Below are positions 1 to 7,331 of a stretch of 34,949 bases of DNA, piece by piece. The DNA is taken from assembly GCA_944331865.1 (NCBI GenBank), contig CALVIZ010000011.1, positions 1 through 34,949 on the forward strand. The letters are read 5' to 3'. This DNA comes from an uncultured Bacilli bacterium (GTDB lineage Bacteria > Bacillota_I > Bacilli_A > RF39 > UBA660). Below the pieces are notes generated by a model. That model was not told the origin of the DNA. It made no database searches and saw nothing but the letters and a program-made list of their open reading frames with translations. A program made the position numbers and the translations under genes. Position 1 is the first letter of the stretch. Every line of letters starts with the position of its first letter.

Positions 1-76
<76 letters not shown>

Positions 77-123
77 TTGTGATAGAAAACTCGAACTTTC
101 AAAGTTCAAGGAGTAATAAATTG

Positions 124-147
124 CTAACAGAAATGTTAGTTTTTTTT
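124..147 (+). terminator. Rho-independent terminator after tRNA-Phe
   Basis: Perfect 6-bp stem CTAACA/TGTTAG with a GAAA loop, followed by eight T. It lies 47 bases beyond the tRNA CCA end. A smaller perfect palindrome, GAACTTT-C-AAAGTTC (93-107), sits between them. Confidence 0.8.
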
Positions 148-448
148 AATAGAAAAAATTTAGAAATGGTTTGCAAATTTATGCATTACTATTAATAAAC
201 TTGATTATTTAATGGTTGATAAGTGTAATAATATATTTAGTTGGTGGTTATATAAAGATTATGATGCCCAATTTTTTTATATTTAAAAAAACAAGCATTT
301 TGCTTGTCATATGAGACTCTATTTCTAACAAAGTAACACACTTTCCATTTGATAATGTCAATTTTTAAATTACAATAAATATTATAATTTTCAAAACTCC
401 ATAATGAAAATATATTTTATTTCATTTATAATTACAAAGTCTTTCAAT
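148..448. other. AT-rich intergenic stretch without a convincing gene
   Basis: I see no supported gene here. The only clear element is a minus-strand terminator at 284-307. A 25-codon plus-strand ORF from the ATG at 212 has no ribosome binding site and was rejected. Confidence 0.5.
284..307 (-). terminator. Terminator for the 685-1020/449-685 gene pair
   Basis: Read on the minus strand, the stem ACAAGCA/TGCTTGT with a 3-base loop is followed by a run of seven T. It lies about 140 bases beyond the stop of the small gene at 449. Confidence 0.7.
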
Positions 449-685
449 TTATATATTAATTTCTTTTTTTGCTGCTTCTACAAATAAAGGTAATAATTTT
501 GTAGTTAAATCTTTATCATCAGTTTCAACAAGTTCATCATTATCTTCATAACAAAATTTAGGATTATCATTACTATTTTTATCTAATAAATAATAATAAT
601 TTTTATTATCGTAATTTATTTTACTGATTACAACATATTCATTGTTGTCATCTAGTGTTAAAATATCTTTAATATTAATTATCAT
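449..685 (-). CDS. Small acidic protein, DUF1292-like
   Basis: A 78-residue protein. The N-terminal pattern ILTLDDNNEY..., then an aromatic-rich YDNKNYYYLLDK strand and an acidic second half, resembles the DUF1292 (YrzB-type) family, whose members read roughly as ITLLDEEG-x-EYEGKKYYALL. The function of that family is unknown. There is no signal peptide or membrane segment. The start codon overlaps the stop of the upstream gene by one base (TAATG), so the two are probably translationally coupled. Family assignment rests on eye alignment only. Confidence 0.55.
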   Translation of the reverse strand: MIINIKDILTLDDNNEYVVISKINYDNKNYYYLLDKNSNDNPKFCYEDNDELVETDDKDLTTKLLPLFVEAAKKEINI

Positions 686-1020
686 TATCTCATACCTCTA
701 CTTTCTTTGCCTTCAAGCATTTCTAATTCACTTTTAATATCATCCACTTTATTTTCCAAATTTGTTTTTCTGCTAATTGATTCTATTAAGTTTTTTAACC
801 AATAAGCACTTAAGCCCATATCTGCTAACCCCAAAGATAAATAAATATATTGAATGATTTCATTTCTTTCGTTTGGCATAGCAGTATAGTAAACCATTGC
901 GCCAACAGCTGTTATACCAAGAAGAAAAGTATTTTTAATTGCTTCTTTATTTTCTTGAGAAATTTGTTCATTATAATGCTCTATTTTTTGAATCTTAAAT
1001 CTTTTTTGTTCGTCTGTCAT
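685..1020 (-). CDS. Small membrane protein with C-terminal coiled coil, unknown
   Basis: 111 residues. A charged N-terminus (to about residue 28) precedes two hydrophobic stretches (about 31-46 and 56-72). A charged, heptad-like C-terminal helix (about 80-106, ISRKTNLENKVDDIKSELEM) follows. The start is well set by AAAGGAGG seven bases upstream. It is the first gene of a two-gene unit with the DUF1292-like gene. I do not recognise the family; the topology fits a small membrane-anchored adaptor, but that is inference. Confidence 0.75.
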   Translation of the reverse strand: MTDEQKRFKIQKIEHYNEQISQENKEAIKNTFLLGITAVGAMVYYTAMPNERNEIIQYIYLSLGLADMGLSAYWLKNLIESISRKTNLENKVDDIKSELEMLEGKESRGMR

Positions 1021-1076
1021 ATTTAACCTCCTTTACAACTAAATTATAACATATTTTTACAATGTTTAAATGATTA

Positions 1077-1106
1077 TTTACAATTTTATTAAAGATGTAG
1101 TATACT
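1077..1106 (+). promoter_or_regulatory. Candidate promoter for tRNA-Thr
   Basis: TTTACA, 18-base spacer, TATACT. It points towards the tRNA-Thr gene about 107 bases downstream. The leader between them holds no recognised element. Confidence 0.45.
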
Positions 1107-1212
1107 TATATTAGTTAATGAGTTATTACTACTTATTAATGTTTGCTAGAAAAGTTATCTTTTTCTTTACAGGCATCATAAATTTAAACTAGCGACTGTC
1201 TTTTTATTAATC

Positions 1213-1286
1213 GCCGTAATAGTATAATGGTATTACAAATCCATGGTAAGGATTAAATCAGTGTTCAATTCACTGTTACGGCACCA
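1213..1286 (+). tRNA. tRNA-Thr (anticodon GGT)
   Basis: 74 bases with encoded CCA. Acceptor stem GCCGTAA/TTACGGC, anticodon stem AATCC/GGATT around the loop ATGGTAA, and T stem CAGTG/CACTG. The D stem has only three good pairs (GTA/TAC). G1-C72, C2-G71 and anticodon bases G34-G35-U36 match known threonine identity elements. Confidence 0.92.
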
Positions 1287-1327
1287 GTTTGATTACTATT
1301 TATATTTTTATATTAATATAATAAATA

Positions 1328-1366
1328 AAAACTACTAGTTTATTTTTCACTAATAGTTTTTTTATC
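1328..1366 (+). terminator. Terminator after tRNA-Thr, shared with the convergent gene
   Basis: A 12-bp inverted repeat AAAACTACTAGT/ACTAATAGTTTT with one C-A mismatch is followed by a T run on the plus strand. It overlaps the 3' end of the minus-strand gene ending at 1340 and may serve both strands. Confidence 0.65.
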
Positions 1367-1639
1367 TAAAGATTTAATATAATCCTTTAATAAAGCACCA
1401 TATTGTAATTGTGTAATCCATAGCATTGTATAGGAAATGAAAGCTCCGGTAAATGCAACTATAGTAGTAACATCAATATCGTCTTTCATTATACTTAAGA
1501 TAATTCCTAATACAAACAATATAAAAAAAGTAATAATTGGAAGTAATGAAAATATATATGCTCTTCTACCAAATCCTGTTTTATTAAAATCTTGAGCAAC
1601 TTTTTTTACTTCTTCAAAACTTAGTTTGTAAATATTCAT
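1340..1639 (-). CDS. Small two-span membrane protein, unknown
   Basis: 99 residues. A charged N-terminal stretch (FEEVKKVAQDFNKTGFGRRAY) is followed by two hydrophobic spans at about 29-50 and 59-76 and a short lysine-rich tail, so both ends are probably cytoplasmic. A GGAGG-like site lies just upstream of the ATG. It stands alone between the tRNA-Thr terminator and the S1 gene. I cannot name a family. Confidence 0.7.
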   Translation of the reverse strand: MNIYKLSFEEVKKVAQDFNKTGFGRRAYIFSLLPIITFFILFVLGIILSIMKDDIDVTTIVAFTGAFISYTMLWITQLQYGALLKDYIKSLDKKTISEK

Positions 1640-1728
1640 ATTTTCCTCCCTTCTGTTTTTAGAATAACATAAATATAACCTAAATACATAAAAAAAGTAA
1701 GATATTTTAGGACTTTACGTAAAATACA

Positions 1729-2082
1729 TTACTTTTTATTATATTCTCTAATTTTTTCATCTATCCAAATAGGTAATTTTTCTTTTAATGGTAAAAATCC
1801 TTTTCTTGTTTCTACTATTCTGTTACCATCATCTTCAGTTTTATAATATATATTTTTTATTGATAAACGCAATTGTTTTGTTTTATAATCAACATCTATA
1901 ACTTGGCAATAAATTATTTCATTAATATGTACAAAATCATTTATATCTTTAACATAATCATTTGATATTTCAGAAATATGGCATAATCCTGTATAATCAT
2001 TTTCACTTTTTATAAAAATACCATAATCAGTTATTCCTGTAACTGTGCATTTTATTATATCTCCATTTTTTATTTTAGGCAT
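1729..2082 (-). CDS. S1-domain RNA-binding protein, YugI/GSP13-like
   Basis: 117 residues. Residues 4-75 form a typical S1 (OB-fold) domain: GDIIKCTVTGITDYGIFIK, then GLCHISEIS, then a hydrophobic IIYCQVIDVDY strand and KQLRLSIKN. The rest is a short basic tail. The length and single-domain layout match the general stress protein 13/YugI/CvfD group, which binds ribosomes or RNA and acts post-transcriptionally. The start is supported by GAAGGTGA upstream and by its own promoter at 2106-2134. Assignment to the S1 fold is firm, to the subgroup moderate. Confidence 0.85.
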   Translation of the reverse strand: MPKIKNGDIIKCTVTGITDYGIFIKSENDYTGLCHISEISNDYVKDINDFVHINEIIYCQVIDVDYKTKQLRLSIKNIYYKTEDDGNRIVETRKGFLPLKEKLPIWIDEKIREYNKK

Positions 2083-2105
2083 GTTTTCACCTTCTATATA
2101 TAATT

Positions 2106-2134
2106 AGTATAACAAATAATTATTTACTTAACAA
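2106..2134 (-). promoter_or_regulatory. Promoter of the S1-domain gene
   Basis: On the minus strand TTGTTA, 17-base spacer, TATACT, ending about 24 bases before the ATG. Its -35 box directly abuts the -35 box of the divergent nifU promoter. Confidence 0.7.
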
Positions 2135-2151
2135 GTTTTTGCCTTTATAAT
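2123..2151 (+). promoter_or_regulatory. Promoter of the NifU-domain gene
   Basis: TTTACT, 17-base spacer, TATAAT, ending 17 bases before the ATG at 2169, so the leader is very short. Confidence 0.65.
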
Positions 2152-2168
2152 ATTATTTGGTGATATTA

Positions 2169-2393
2169 ATGGAAAAAAAAATTATAGAAATAATTGATCA
2201 AATAAGACCTTATCTTATTTTAGAAGGTGGCGATATTGAATTTGTTAAATATGAAGATGATTATATTTATGTTAAAGTTACTGGAACATGTAATAATTGT
2301 GATTTGTTAGGCAGTGAAATTAATGATGGTATATTTAATTTATTAAAAGAGGAAATTCCTACTTTAAAAGGAGTTATAAATGTTAATTTATAA
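2169..2393 (+). CDS. NifU C-terminal-domain Fe-S scaffold protein
   Basis: 74 residues, consisting only of the NifU C-terminal domain (YutI/NfuA type). This domain holds a transient Fe-S cluster between two subunits and passes it to apo-proteins. Visible are the N-terminal helix IIEIIDQIRPYLILEGGDIEFV, a central beta strand and the CNNC metal-binding motif in GTCNNCDLLG, followed by a C-terminal helix. I chose the ATG at 2169 because GGTGAT sits four bases upstream; a TTG at 2157 lies on the ribosome binding site itself. Its 3' end overlaps the convergent yutH-like gene by 11 bases. Confidence 0.88.
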   Translation: MEKKIIEIIDQIRPYLILEGGDIEFVKYEDDYIYVKVTGTCNNCDLLGSEINDGIFNLLKEEIPTLKGVINVNL

Positions 2394-3309
2394 GCCAATC
2401 TATTTTTTCAATGGGTGCATATTTAGATATTTCTAAATATGCATTTTTTAAAAATAATTCATATTCTTTATTTTTCTTAATAATATTAACTAATTTTTCT
2501 TCTGATTCATCATTGTTCATTATATTTTCATATAAATCAAAATAATATGATGGATATAATAATCTTGCATATAACATATGATATTCATAAATAGATAATG
2601 TTTTTATTTGTAAATAATATTTTAATTCCTCAATTACTTCTTCAGCATTATCACTTGCAAAAAACATTGCTTTTAAATATTCTGCAATATCTCTTACTTC
2701 TAAATCAAAAATAAATGCTAGAGGATTTAAAAAATTAAGTTTATAATTTGGATAAAAAATACGTCGATGAGCTAATGTAATTTTGGCATTATTTAAAGCG
2801 TTATATTTTAAATTAGTATTATTTACATAACTTATTGCATTTTCTGCTAATCCTAAATAATAACTAAATGAATCTTTTATTACAGTTTTATTAATTCCTA
2901 ATTCTCTTATTTGATATTCAAAATAATCCATTTTTTGTGTCCATAAATTACTCCAATTATTGCGATATAATTTGCTTGTATTATAATTTAATGTTAGTTT
3001 GTTAGCAATATTAATCATATCAAATATGTCATATTCTTCATTATAATTGTTTACTGACATTAATATATAATCAAAATTATTTATTTTAGTTAGATATTGC
3101 CCATTTCTATTAATTATTATATTATGAACATCAATTCCTTTTTCTTTCATATTATTAACACAAATCAATATATCATTTAATTCTTCAATATTACGATTAA
3201 AATATACAAAAAAGAAATCTTGATTTTGATACTTAAAAAAGTATTTGCCATCTTGTTCTTTTAAATCATCAATATCAATATTGTAATAATATTTAATCGT
3301 TTCCTTCAT
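2383..3309 (-). CDS. YutH/CotS-like spore-coat pseudokinase
   Basis: 308 residues resembling the aminoglycoside-phosphotransferase-fold proteins YutH and CotS of Bacillus spore coats. A small N-lobe (about 1-90) is followed by a helical C-lobe. The catalytic-loop equivalent reads LAHRRI rather than HGD-x4-N, and the metal-site equivalent reads DLEVRDIAEYLK, like the D-x-SRDLAEWI of YutH. The catalytic Asp is therefore missing and I infer a degenerate kinase. The gene sits beside a NifU-type gene (YutI), YutD and YunB, which recalls the yut/yun region of Bacillus subtilis. It has its own promoter-like TATAAT at 3315-3320 directly after a terminator. Confidence 0.6.
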   Translation of the reverse strand: MKETIKYYYNIDIDDLKEQDGKYFFKYQNQDFFFVYFNRNIEELNDILICVNNMKEKGIDVHNIIINRNGQYLTKINNFDYILMSVNNYNEEYDIFDMINIANKLTLNYNTSKLYRNNWSNLWTQKMDYFEYQIRELGINKTVIKDSFSYYLGLAENAISYVNNTNLKYNALNNAKITLAHRRIFYPNYKLNFLNPLAFIFDLEVRDIAEYLKAMFFASDNAEEVIEELKYYLQIKTLSIYEYHMLYARLLYPSYYFDLYENIMNNDESEEKLVNIIKKNKEYELFLKNAYLEISKYAPIEKIDWLIN

Positions 3310-3321
3310 ACTAAATTATAT

Positions 3322-3348
3322 AAAAAAAATAGGTTTTAATACCTATTT
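3322..3348 (-). terminator. Terminator of the operon ending with the repeat-bearing gene
   Basis: Read on the minus strand: AAATAGGT/ACCTATTT stem with a 6-base loop and eight T. It lies between the stop at 3343 and the yutH-like gene and separates the two units. Confidence 0.8.
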
Positions 3349-4215
3349 ATTAAATTTTGCTACTAATGCATCAAACATATTTTCACAAGCTTTTAAAAAT
3401 GCCTCTTTATCAGCAGTAAAATCTACTGAAACTTCTTCAGTAGTTTCTTCATTAATAGGATTTACTACTGGTTGGTCCATTATTGGAGCTTCAACTTGTG
3501 AATTTTGTGGTGCTTCTGGCATTACGGGACTTACTTCTGGGGTTACTGAAATTGGTGTCGGAGTCGTAACTTCAGGACTTGTTGGAGTTACTTCTATATT
3601 TGGACCAACTGGTGCTGGACTTACAGTTTCAGGAGTCATTTGAGCTACATCAACGTTTGGAACAACTGGTGCTGGACTTACAGTTTCAGGAGTCATTTGA
3701 GCTACATCAACATTTGGAACAACCGGTGTTGGGCTTACAACTTCGGGTGTCATTTGAGCTATATCAGTATTTGAAACTGATGTAGGATTTACAACTTCAG
3801 GACTTGCTGGTGCAATATTAGGACTTACTGTTTCTGAAACTGGTTCTATTGGAGTTGTTTCTCCATCTTGGGGATTATAATTGTTTTTTAGTGCTTCAAA
3901 TGATGCCACTGGTAATGTTAATTGAGTAAAAAACACTTCATCACCCATTAATGTATCTTCAACTTTAACATAATCTACTTGGTTGCCTGCTATAATCATT
4001 CTTAAATTTTCTTTTACAGCATTCCATTCATTTTGATCTATAATTTTTATTAATTTATTGTTATCTAGTTTAGATACTAAAATAATTGGTAAGCCCATTG
4101 TTCCATTCATTTCATTATCTAAAACTGTATATATTCCATTATTGCCCCTAAAAGCAGTAATCAATGGCTTTTCTATCATTGTTCCGTTAGTTAAATTAAT
4201 TTTTATTTTTTCCAC
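3343..4215 (-). CDS. Unknown protein with Pro/Thr-rich repeat linker
   Basis: About 290 residues in three parts. An N-terminal globular domain (about 1-115) contains GLPIILVSKLDNN and QLTLPVASFEALKNNY. A Pro/Val/Thr/Ser-rich linker (about 120-240) contains tandem 19-residue repeats (AQMTPETVSPAPVVPN). A short C-terminal helix (about 265-290, AFLKACENMFDALVAKF) follows. No signal peptide or membrane span is visible, so it is probably cytoplasmic, with the linker separating two binding modules. I favour the GTG at 4215 as start because AAGGGA lies nine bases upstream; an ATG at 4233 has no such site. Family not recognised. It ends the operon with yutD and yunB. Confidence 0.75.
   Translation of the reverse strand: MEKIKINLTNGTMIEKPLITAFRGNNGIYTVLDNEMNGTMGLPIILVSKLDNNKLIKIIDQNEWNAVKENLRMIIAGNQVDYVKVEDTLMGDEVFFTQLTLPVASFEALKNNYNPQDGETTPIEPVSETVSPNIAPASPEVVNPTSVSNTDIAQMTPEVVSPTPVVPNVDVAQMTPETVSPAPVVPNVDVAQMTPETVSPAPVGPNIEVTPTSPEVTTPTPISVTPEVSPVMPEAPQNSQVEAPIMDQPVVNPINEETTEEVSVDFTADKEAFLKACENMFDALVAKFNK
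3599..3769. repeat. Three tandem 57-bp repeats inside the Pro/Thr-rich linker
   Basis: Units at 3599-3655, 3656-3712 and 3713-3769, each beginning TTTGGAxCAAC on the plus strand. The first two differ at only a few bases; the third is more diverged and is followed by a decayed partial unit. Each unit encodes 19 residues, so copy-number change keeps the frame. Confidence 0.9.
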
Positions 4216-4260
4216 ATTTATCAATCCCTTCATTTATCTTTAATAATTATAACAAATTAA

Positions 4261-4545
4261 CTATTCTTTTTCAACTATCCTTTTAATTATAAAATATTTA
4301 CAATCAAATGCACAATTTTTATTTATATATTCATCTACTTTATTATAATCATTTAATGGTCTAAAATTTTTATTGTTTTTTTCATTAAAACCTTTTAATC
4401 TTACTTTACCATATGCATAATCGCCTAAAATATAATCAAAATTATCAAAATATTCTGTTATTTTTTCTTCTAAATCTGATATATCAAGGGCATCTTTATA
4501 ATTTTTTATTACTTCATATCTTTTATTATCTATTACTATTTCCAT
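4261..4545 (-). CDS. yutD: YutD family protein (DUF1027)
   Basis: 94 residues matching B. subtilis YutD along its length. The central block FDYILGDYAYGKVRLKGF corresponds to YDYIVGDWGYGQLRLKGF, and the C-terminal block CAFDCKYFIIKRI to CNFGCAYFVLKKV. Two Cys (in CAFDC) are retained. It is a small soluble protein of unsettled function. AGGAGC lies three bases before the ATG, and the gene starts seven bases after the previous stop, so it is in the same operon as yunB. Confidence 0.85.
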   Translation of the reverse strand: MEIVIDNKRYEVIKNYKDALDISDLEEKITEYFDNFDYILGDYAYGKVRLKGFNEKNNKNFRPLNDYNKVDEYINKNCAFDCKYFIIKRIVEKE

Positions 4546-4552
4546 AATGCTC

Positions 4553-5380
4553 CTATATAACTATAAATGTAAGTATTCCTACTACCATTATTATTGTACA
4601 TATGATACTTAAAACTAATAAAATATCTACATAACCATTCCCCGATGTTACTTTGTTATTTTCTCTTTCTATAGCTTCAATAGCTTTATCTAATAAATAT
4701 TCTTTATTTATAGCATTCTCTCTTATTTTAAAATAATCATATACTTGACTATTAATTTTATCAACTTCATTAGCATCCATTTGATATAAATCATTCATAC
4801 TGTAATTTAATAACTCATATGCTTTAACATTTAAGTAATGCTTTTCTCTTGTTTTAACTTGTTTTACATTTTCTTTCATTTGTTGCCTAAAATATCTATC
4901 TATTTCTAAAACATCTTCAGCCATTAAAAAGTTATATGATACTTGTAATGGATTGGGTGAATATGGGGTATATAATAAATTATAAAAATCTTGTACTTCT
5001 TTTTCTTTTAATTGAAAATTTAATTTCTTAGCAATTAACATATCTATTAATAATTTTTGAACAGATATAAAATAAGGATTAGGCTTTTTAACTATTTTAT
5101 CTTTTTGTTCTTTTTCTATATCATAATAAACTTGTAAATCCGAAAAAAAGATATCTAATTGGTATTTTGAAAATCCATATTTTGTTAAGTTGCTTTTTAA
5201 TAAATCTTCATCATTTATTACTAATGGATTAACTATATCAAGTTCACTATATAAAACTATTAACATTCTTATTACTATTACTAAAAATGAATTGTATATT
5301 ACCCCTTTAGGTTGTTCTACACTTTTTAAATAATCATTTATAGCTTGAGTAAATGCTTCATTTATAAATACGTGTTCCAT
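4553..5380 (-). CDS. Tail-anchored helical protein, unknown
   Basis: 275 residues. A largely helical cytoplasmic part (1-245), rich in Lys, Glu and Tyr, ends in one strongly hydrophobic C-terminal span (about 250-275, ILLVLSIICTIIMVVGILTF), the layout of a tail-anchored membrane protein. The start has GGGTGAG upstream. It lies between yunB and yutD in a closely spaced operon. No family recognised and no catalytic motif seen. Confidence 0.75.
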   Translation of the reverse strand: MEHVFINEAFTQAINDYLKSVEQPKGVIYNSFLVIVIRMLIVLYSELDIVNPLVINDEDLLKSNLTKYGFSKYQLDIFFSDLQVYYDIEKEQKDKIVKKPNPYFISVQKLLIDMLIAKKLNFQLKEKEVQDFYNLLYTPYSPNPLQVSYNFLMAEDVLEIDRYFRQQMKENVKQVKTREKHYLNVKAYELLNYSMNDLYQMDANEVDKINSQVYDYFKIRENAINKEYLLDKAIEAIERENNKVTSGNGYVDILLVLSIICTIIMVVGILTFIVI

Positions 5381-5413
5381 ACACTCACCCTACTCTAAAT
5401 TATAGCACAATTT

Positions 5414-6142
5414 TTATTCTAGGGGAATAGATAAAGCTGTACTTTTTTCAGTTATTATGCCTCCATAAAACTCTGGTACGGTTCCATTAATTACTTGGGA
5501 TGCGATTAAAACATCATATTCTAGTGATATTTCATTATCTGTAACTGGACTAATTAATTCTTGACTAACTTCTATTGTTACATAAAGCTCTACTAAGGCA
5601 TTGTTTATTCCATATTCTGTAATTTTACTTTTTATGTTAGTAAGCATTGTTCCTATAAAATTTACTTTAATATATATTTTAGGGCCTAAATTTGATAATA
5701 GTGCATAATTGCTGGACATAAATAATGGATATTCTAAAATTAATCCATTTTTATTTACTTTTATATTATTATCTTTTATGTCTGCAAATTTACCTTGTTC
5801 TAAATCACTTATTAAATGATTTAATTCTTTAGATACTTTTTCTAACACTATATAAGCTTTGTCTAAATTAAAATCTACGTATAATATTTCATCTTCATTA
5901 TTTTTATTTATTATTAATATATTTTCTAAAGATTCTTGATCTAATATATCATGACTTATATTGTTACTTAAAAATGACTTAATAAATTTATTAATTTTGG
6001 CTTCTGCTACATCTATTATTTTAGGACTTACTTTTTTATTATAAATATTAAATAAACATATTGTAAAAAAAATTATCAAGAATATTACTCCAATAACTAT
6101 TCTTGATAATTGATATTTTTTTCTTAATCGAATCCTATTCAT
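5414..6142 (-). CDS. yunB: Sporulation protein YunB homologue
   Basis: 242 residues with one N-terminal membrane span (about 15-33) after a basic start, then an extracytoplasmic domain. Diagnostic segments match B. subtilis YunB: LLSNLGPKIYIKVNFIGTML, ITEYGINNALVELYVTIEV and NGTVPEFYGG. YunB is a sigma-E-controlled sporulation protein whose loss lowers sporulation in B. subtilis; its biochemical role is unknown. Upstream spacing of 16 bases to the acidic membrane protein suggests co-transcription. No clear ribosome binding site precedes the ATG. Confidence 0.85.
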   Translation of the reverse strand: MNRIRLRKKYQLSRIVIGVIFLIIFFTICLFNIYNKKVSPKIIDVAEAKINKFIKSFLSNNISHDILDQESLENILIINKNNEDEILYVDFNLDKAYIVLEKVSKELNHLISDLEQGKFADIKDNNIKVNKNGLILEYPLFMSSNYALLSNLGPKIYIKVNFIGTMLTNIKSKITEYGINNALVELYVTIEVSQELISPVTDNEISLEYDVLIASQVINGTVPEFYGGIITEKSTALSIPLE

Positions 6143-6158
6143 ATTAAATAATATGAAG

Positions 6159-6998
6159 TTATTCTATAATAAATGATTTAATGAATAAAAATAAACCAAC
6201 TAAAAAGCAAATTATTACTAAGGCTATTAGTATTTTTATTGCTACACTTAATCCTTTTTCATCATCTTCATCTTTAAAATCTGCTTTATTAAATAAACTA
6301 TTTGTGTAAAATGAATCATCTATTGTTTCTTCTTTAATTACATTTTCTTTCTTTTCTTCTTTTTCTTCAGTTCTTTCCTCATTTAACTTTTTCGTAATTT
6401 CTGAAGTCATTCCCTCATATACTTCTGTATTTTCACTACCCTTTAATTCTGTTAGTAAATCTAAGGGATTGTCTTCTTTATTTTCTTCTTCAGTTAGTTT
6501 TTCACTTATTTCATTAATCTTTTTTTCATTTATACTAATTGTATTTATTAACTCAATTAAATCTTCTTCTGCCTTTGTTGGCTCAGTTTTTTCTTCTTTG
6601 CTTTCATCTTCTAAATTTAATTTGTTTAAAATATCAAATTGCGTATTGCGAAGTTTTTTAGCTCTAGCTTCTTCATATGTTTCTTCTTTTTCATCTTTAG
6701 CTTTTTCTAATATTATATTTAAGTCATATTCTTTAGTTTTTACTTCATCTATTTTTTCTTCTTCTTCAGGTAAATCTATTCTAATGCTTCTTCTTTTGGG
6801 AGCATTATTGTATTTTGTGTCTAATATCTTTTTAATCTTTTCAATATCAATCTCTGGGTCTTGATTACCAATGACTGTTGCATTGCTACGCACACTAAAA
6901 TTATCTAAACTAGATTCATTAATCTTTTTATATAGTTCTTCATTTTTTGCTACCCTAGATAAGTTTTGATTATTATACTTATTCATTCTCGATTCCAT
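6159..6998 (-). CDS. Acidic, disordered protein with C-terminal membrane anchor
   Basis: 279 residues from the preferred ATG at 6998, which has AGAGG upstream. The first ~245 residues are rich in Glu, Lys and Asn with long charged helices (about 90-220) and no globular motif. One hydrophobic span at the C-terminus (IKILIALVIICFLVGLFLFI) would anchor it in the membrane with the body in the cytoplasm. An extension to 7055 would add a hydrophobic N-terminus without a binding site and would run under the ferredoxin promoter, so I rejected it. It probably begins the operon continuing into yunB. Family not recognised. Confidence 0.72.
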   Translation of the reverse strand: MESRMNKYNNQNLSRVAKNEELYKKINESSLDNFSVRSNATVIGNQDPEIDIEKIKKILDTKYNNAPKRRSIRIDLPEEEEKIDEVKTKEYDLNIILEKAKDEKEETYEEARAKKLRNTQFDILNKLNLEDESKEEKTEPTKAEEDLIELINTISINEKKINEISEKLTEEENKEDNPLDLLTELKGSENTEVYEGMTSEITKKLNEERTEEKEEKKENVIKEETIDDSFYTNSLFNKADFKDEDDEKGLSVAIKILIALVIICFLVGLFLFIKSFIIE

Positions 6999-7054
6999 AA
7001 TAAAAACCTCTATTAAAATAATAACATAAATTCTAAAATTTTTAAATATAAACA

Positions 7055-7083
7055 TTGATTTTAAAAAAATAATTTACTATAAT
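7055..7083 (+). promoter_or_regulatory. Promoter of the ferredoxin gene
   Basis: TTGATT, 17-base spacer, TATAAT, followed by AAGGAGG and the ATG at 7101. A near-consensus housekeeping promoter. Confidence 0.8.
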
Positions 7084-7100
7084 TATACAAGGAGGATGTT

Positions 7101-7307
7101 ATGAAAAAAATAGAAATTAATAATTGTATTGGTTGTGGGGCTTGTATTGCTATGGACCCAGAACATTTTGAATTTGATGATAATTTATCAAGTGTTAAAA
7201 GTAATGATAATTTAGATAGTGATGCTTTGCAAAATGCTATTGCTTCTTGTCCTGTTGGAGCTATTAAAGTTACTGATGACAATACAGATGAAAATAATGA
7301 AAACTAA
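7101..7307 (+). CDS. fer: Ferredoxin, single [4Fe-4S]
   Basis: 68 residues. Cluster ligands are Cys9, Cys12 and Cys15 in CIGCGAC, and Cys50 in CPVGAI, the arrangement of monocluster Bacillus-type ferredoxins. It is a small acidic electron carrier in the cytoplasm, with an acidic tail (DDNTDENNEN). An excellent AAGGAGG site and promoter precede it, and a bidirectional terminator follows, so it is monocistronic. The redox partner cannot be told from the context. Confidence 0.93.
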   Translation: MKKIEINNCIGCGACIAMDPEHFEFDDNLSSVKSNDNLDSDALQNAIASCPVGAIKVTDDNTDENNEN

Positions 7308-7331
7308 AAAAAGCTTGTAAAGAGCTTTTTT
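7306..7331. terminator. Bidirectional terminator between fer and rluB
   Basis: AAAAAAAGCT and AGCTTTTTT form the stem around a 7-base loop. It lies between the ferredoxin stop and the convergent rluB stop and has T runs in both reading directions. Confidence 0.75.

Noticed and set aside
212-289. 25-codon ORF containing SWWLYKDYD
   Set aside because: No ribosome binding site and no homology signal visible.
3579-3785. Plus-strand ORF across the 57-bp repeats
   Set aside because: Antisense shadow of the repeat linker; no ribosome binding site.
7061-7282. Minus-strand ORF opposite the ferredoxin gene
   Set aside because: The ferredoxin with its cysteine motifs, promoter and ribosome binding site explains the region.
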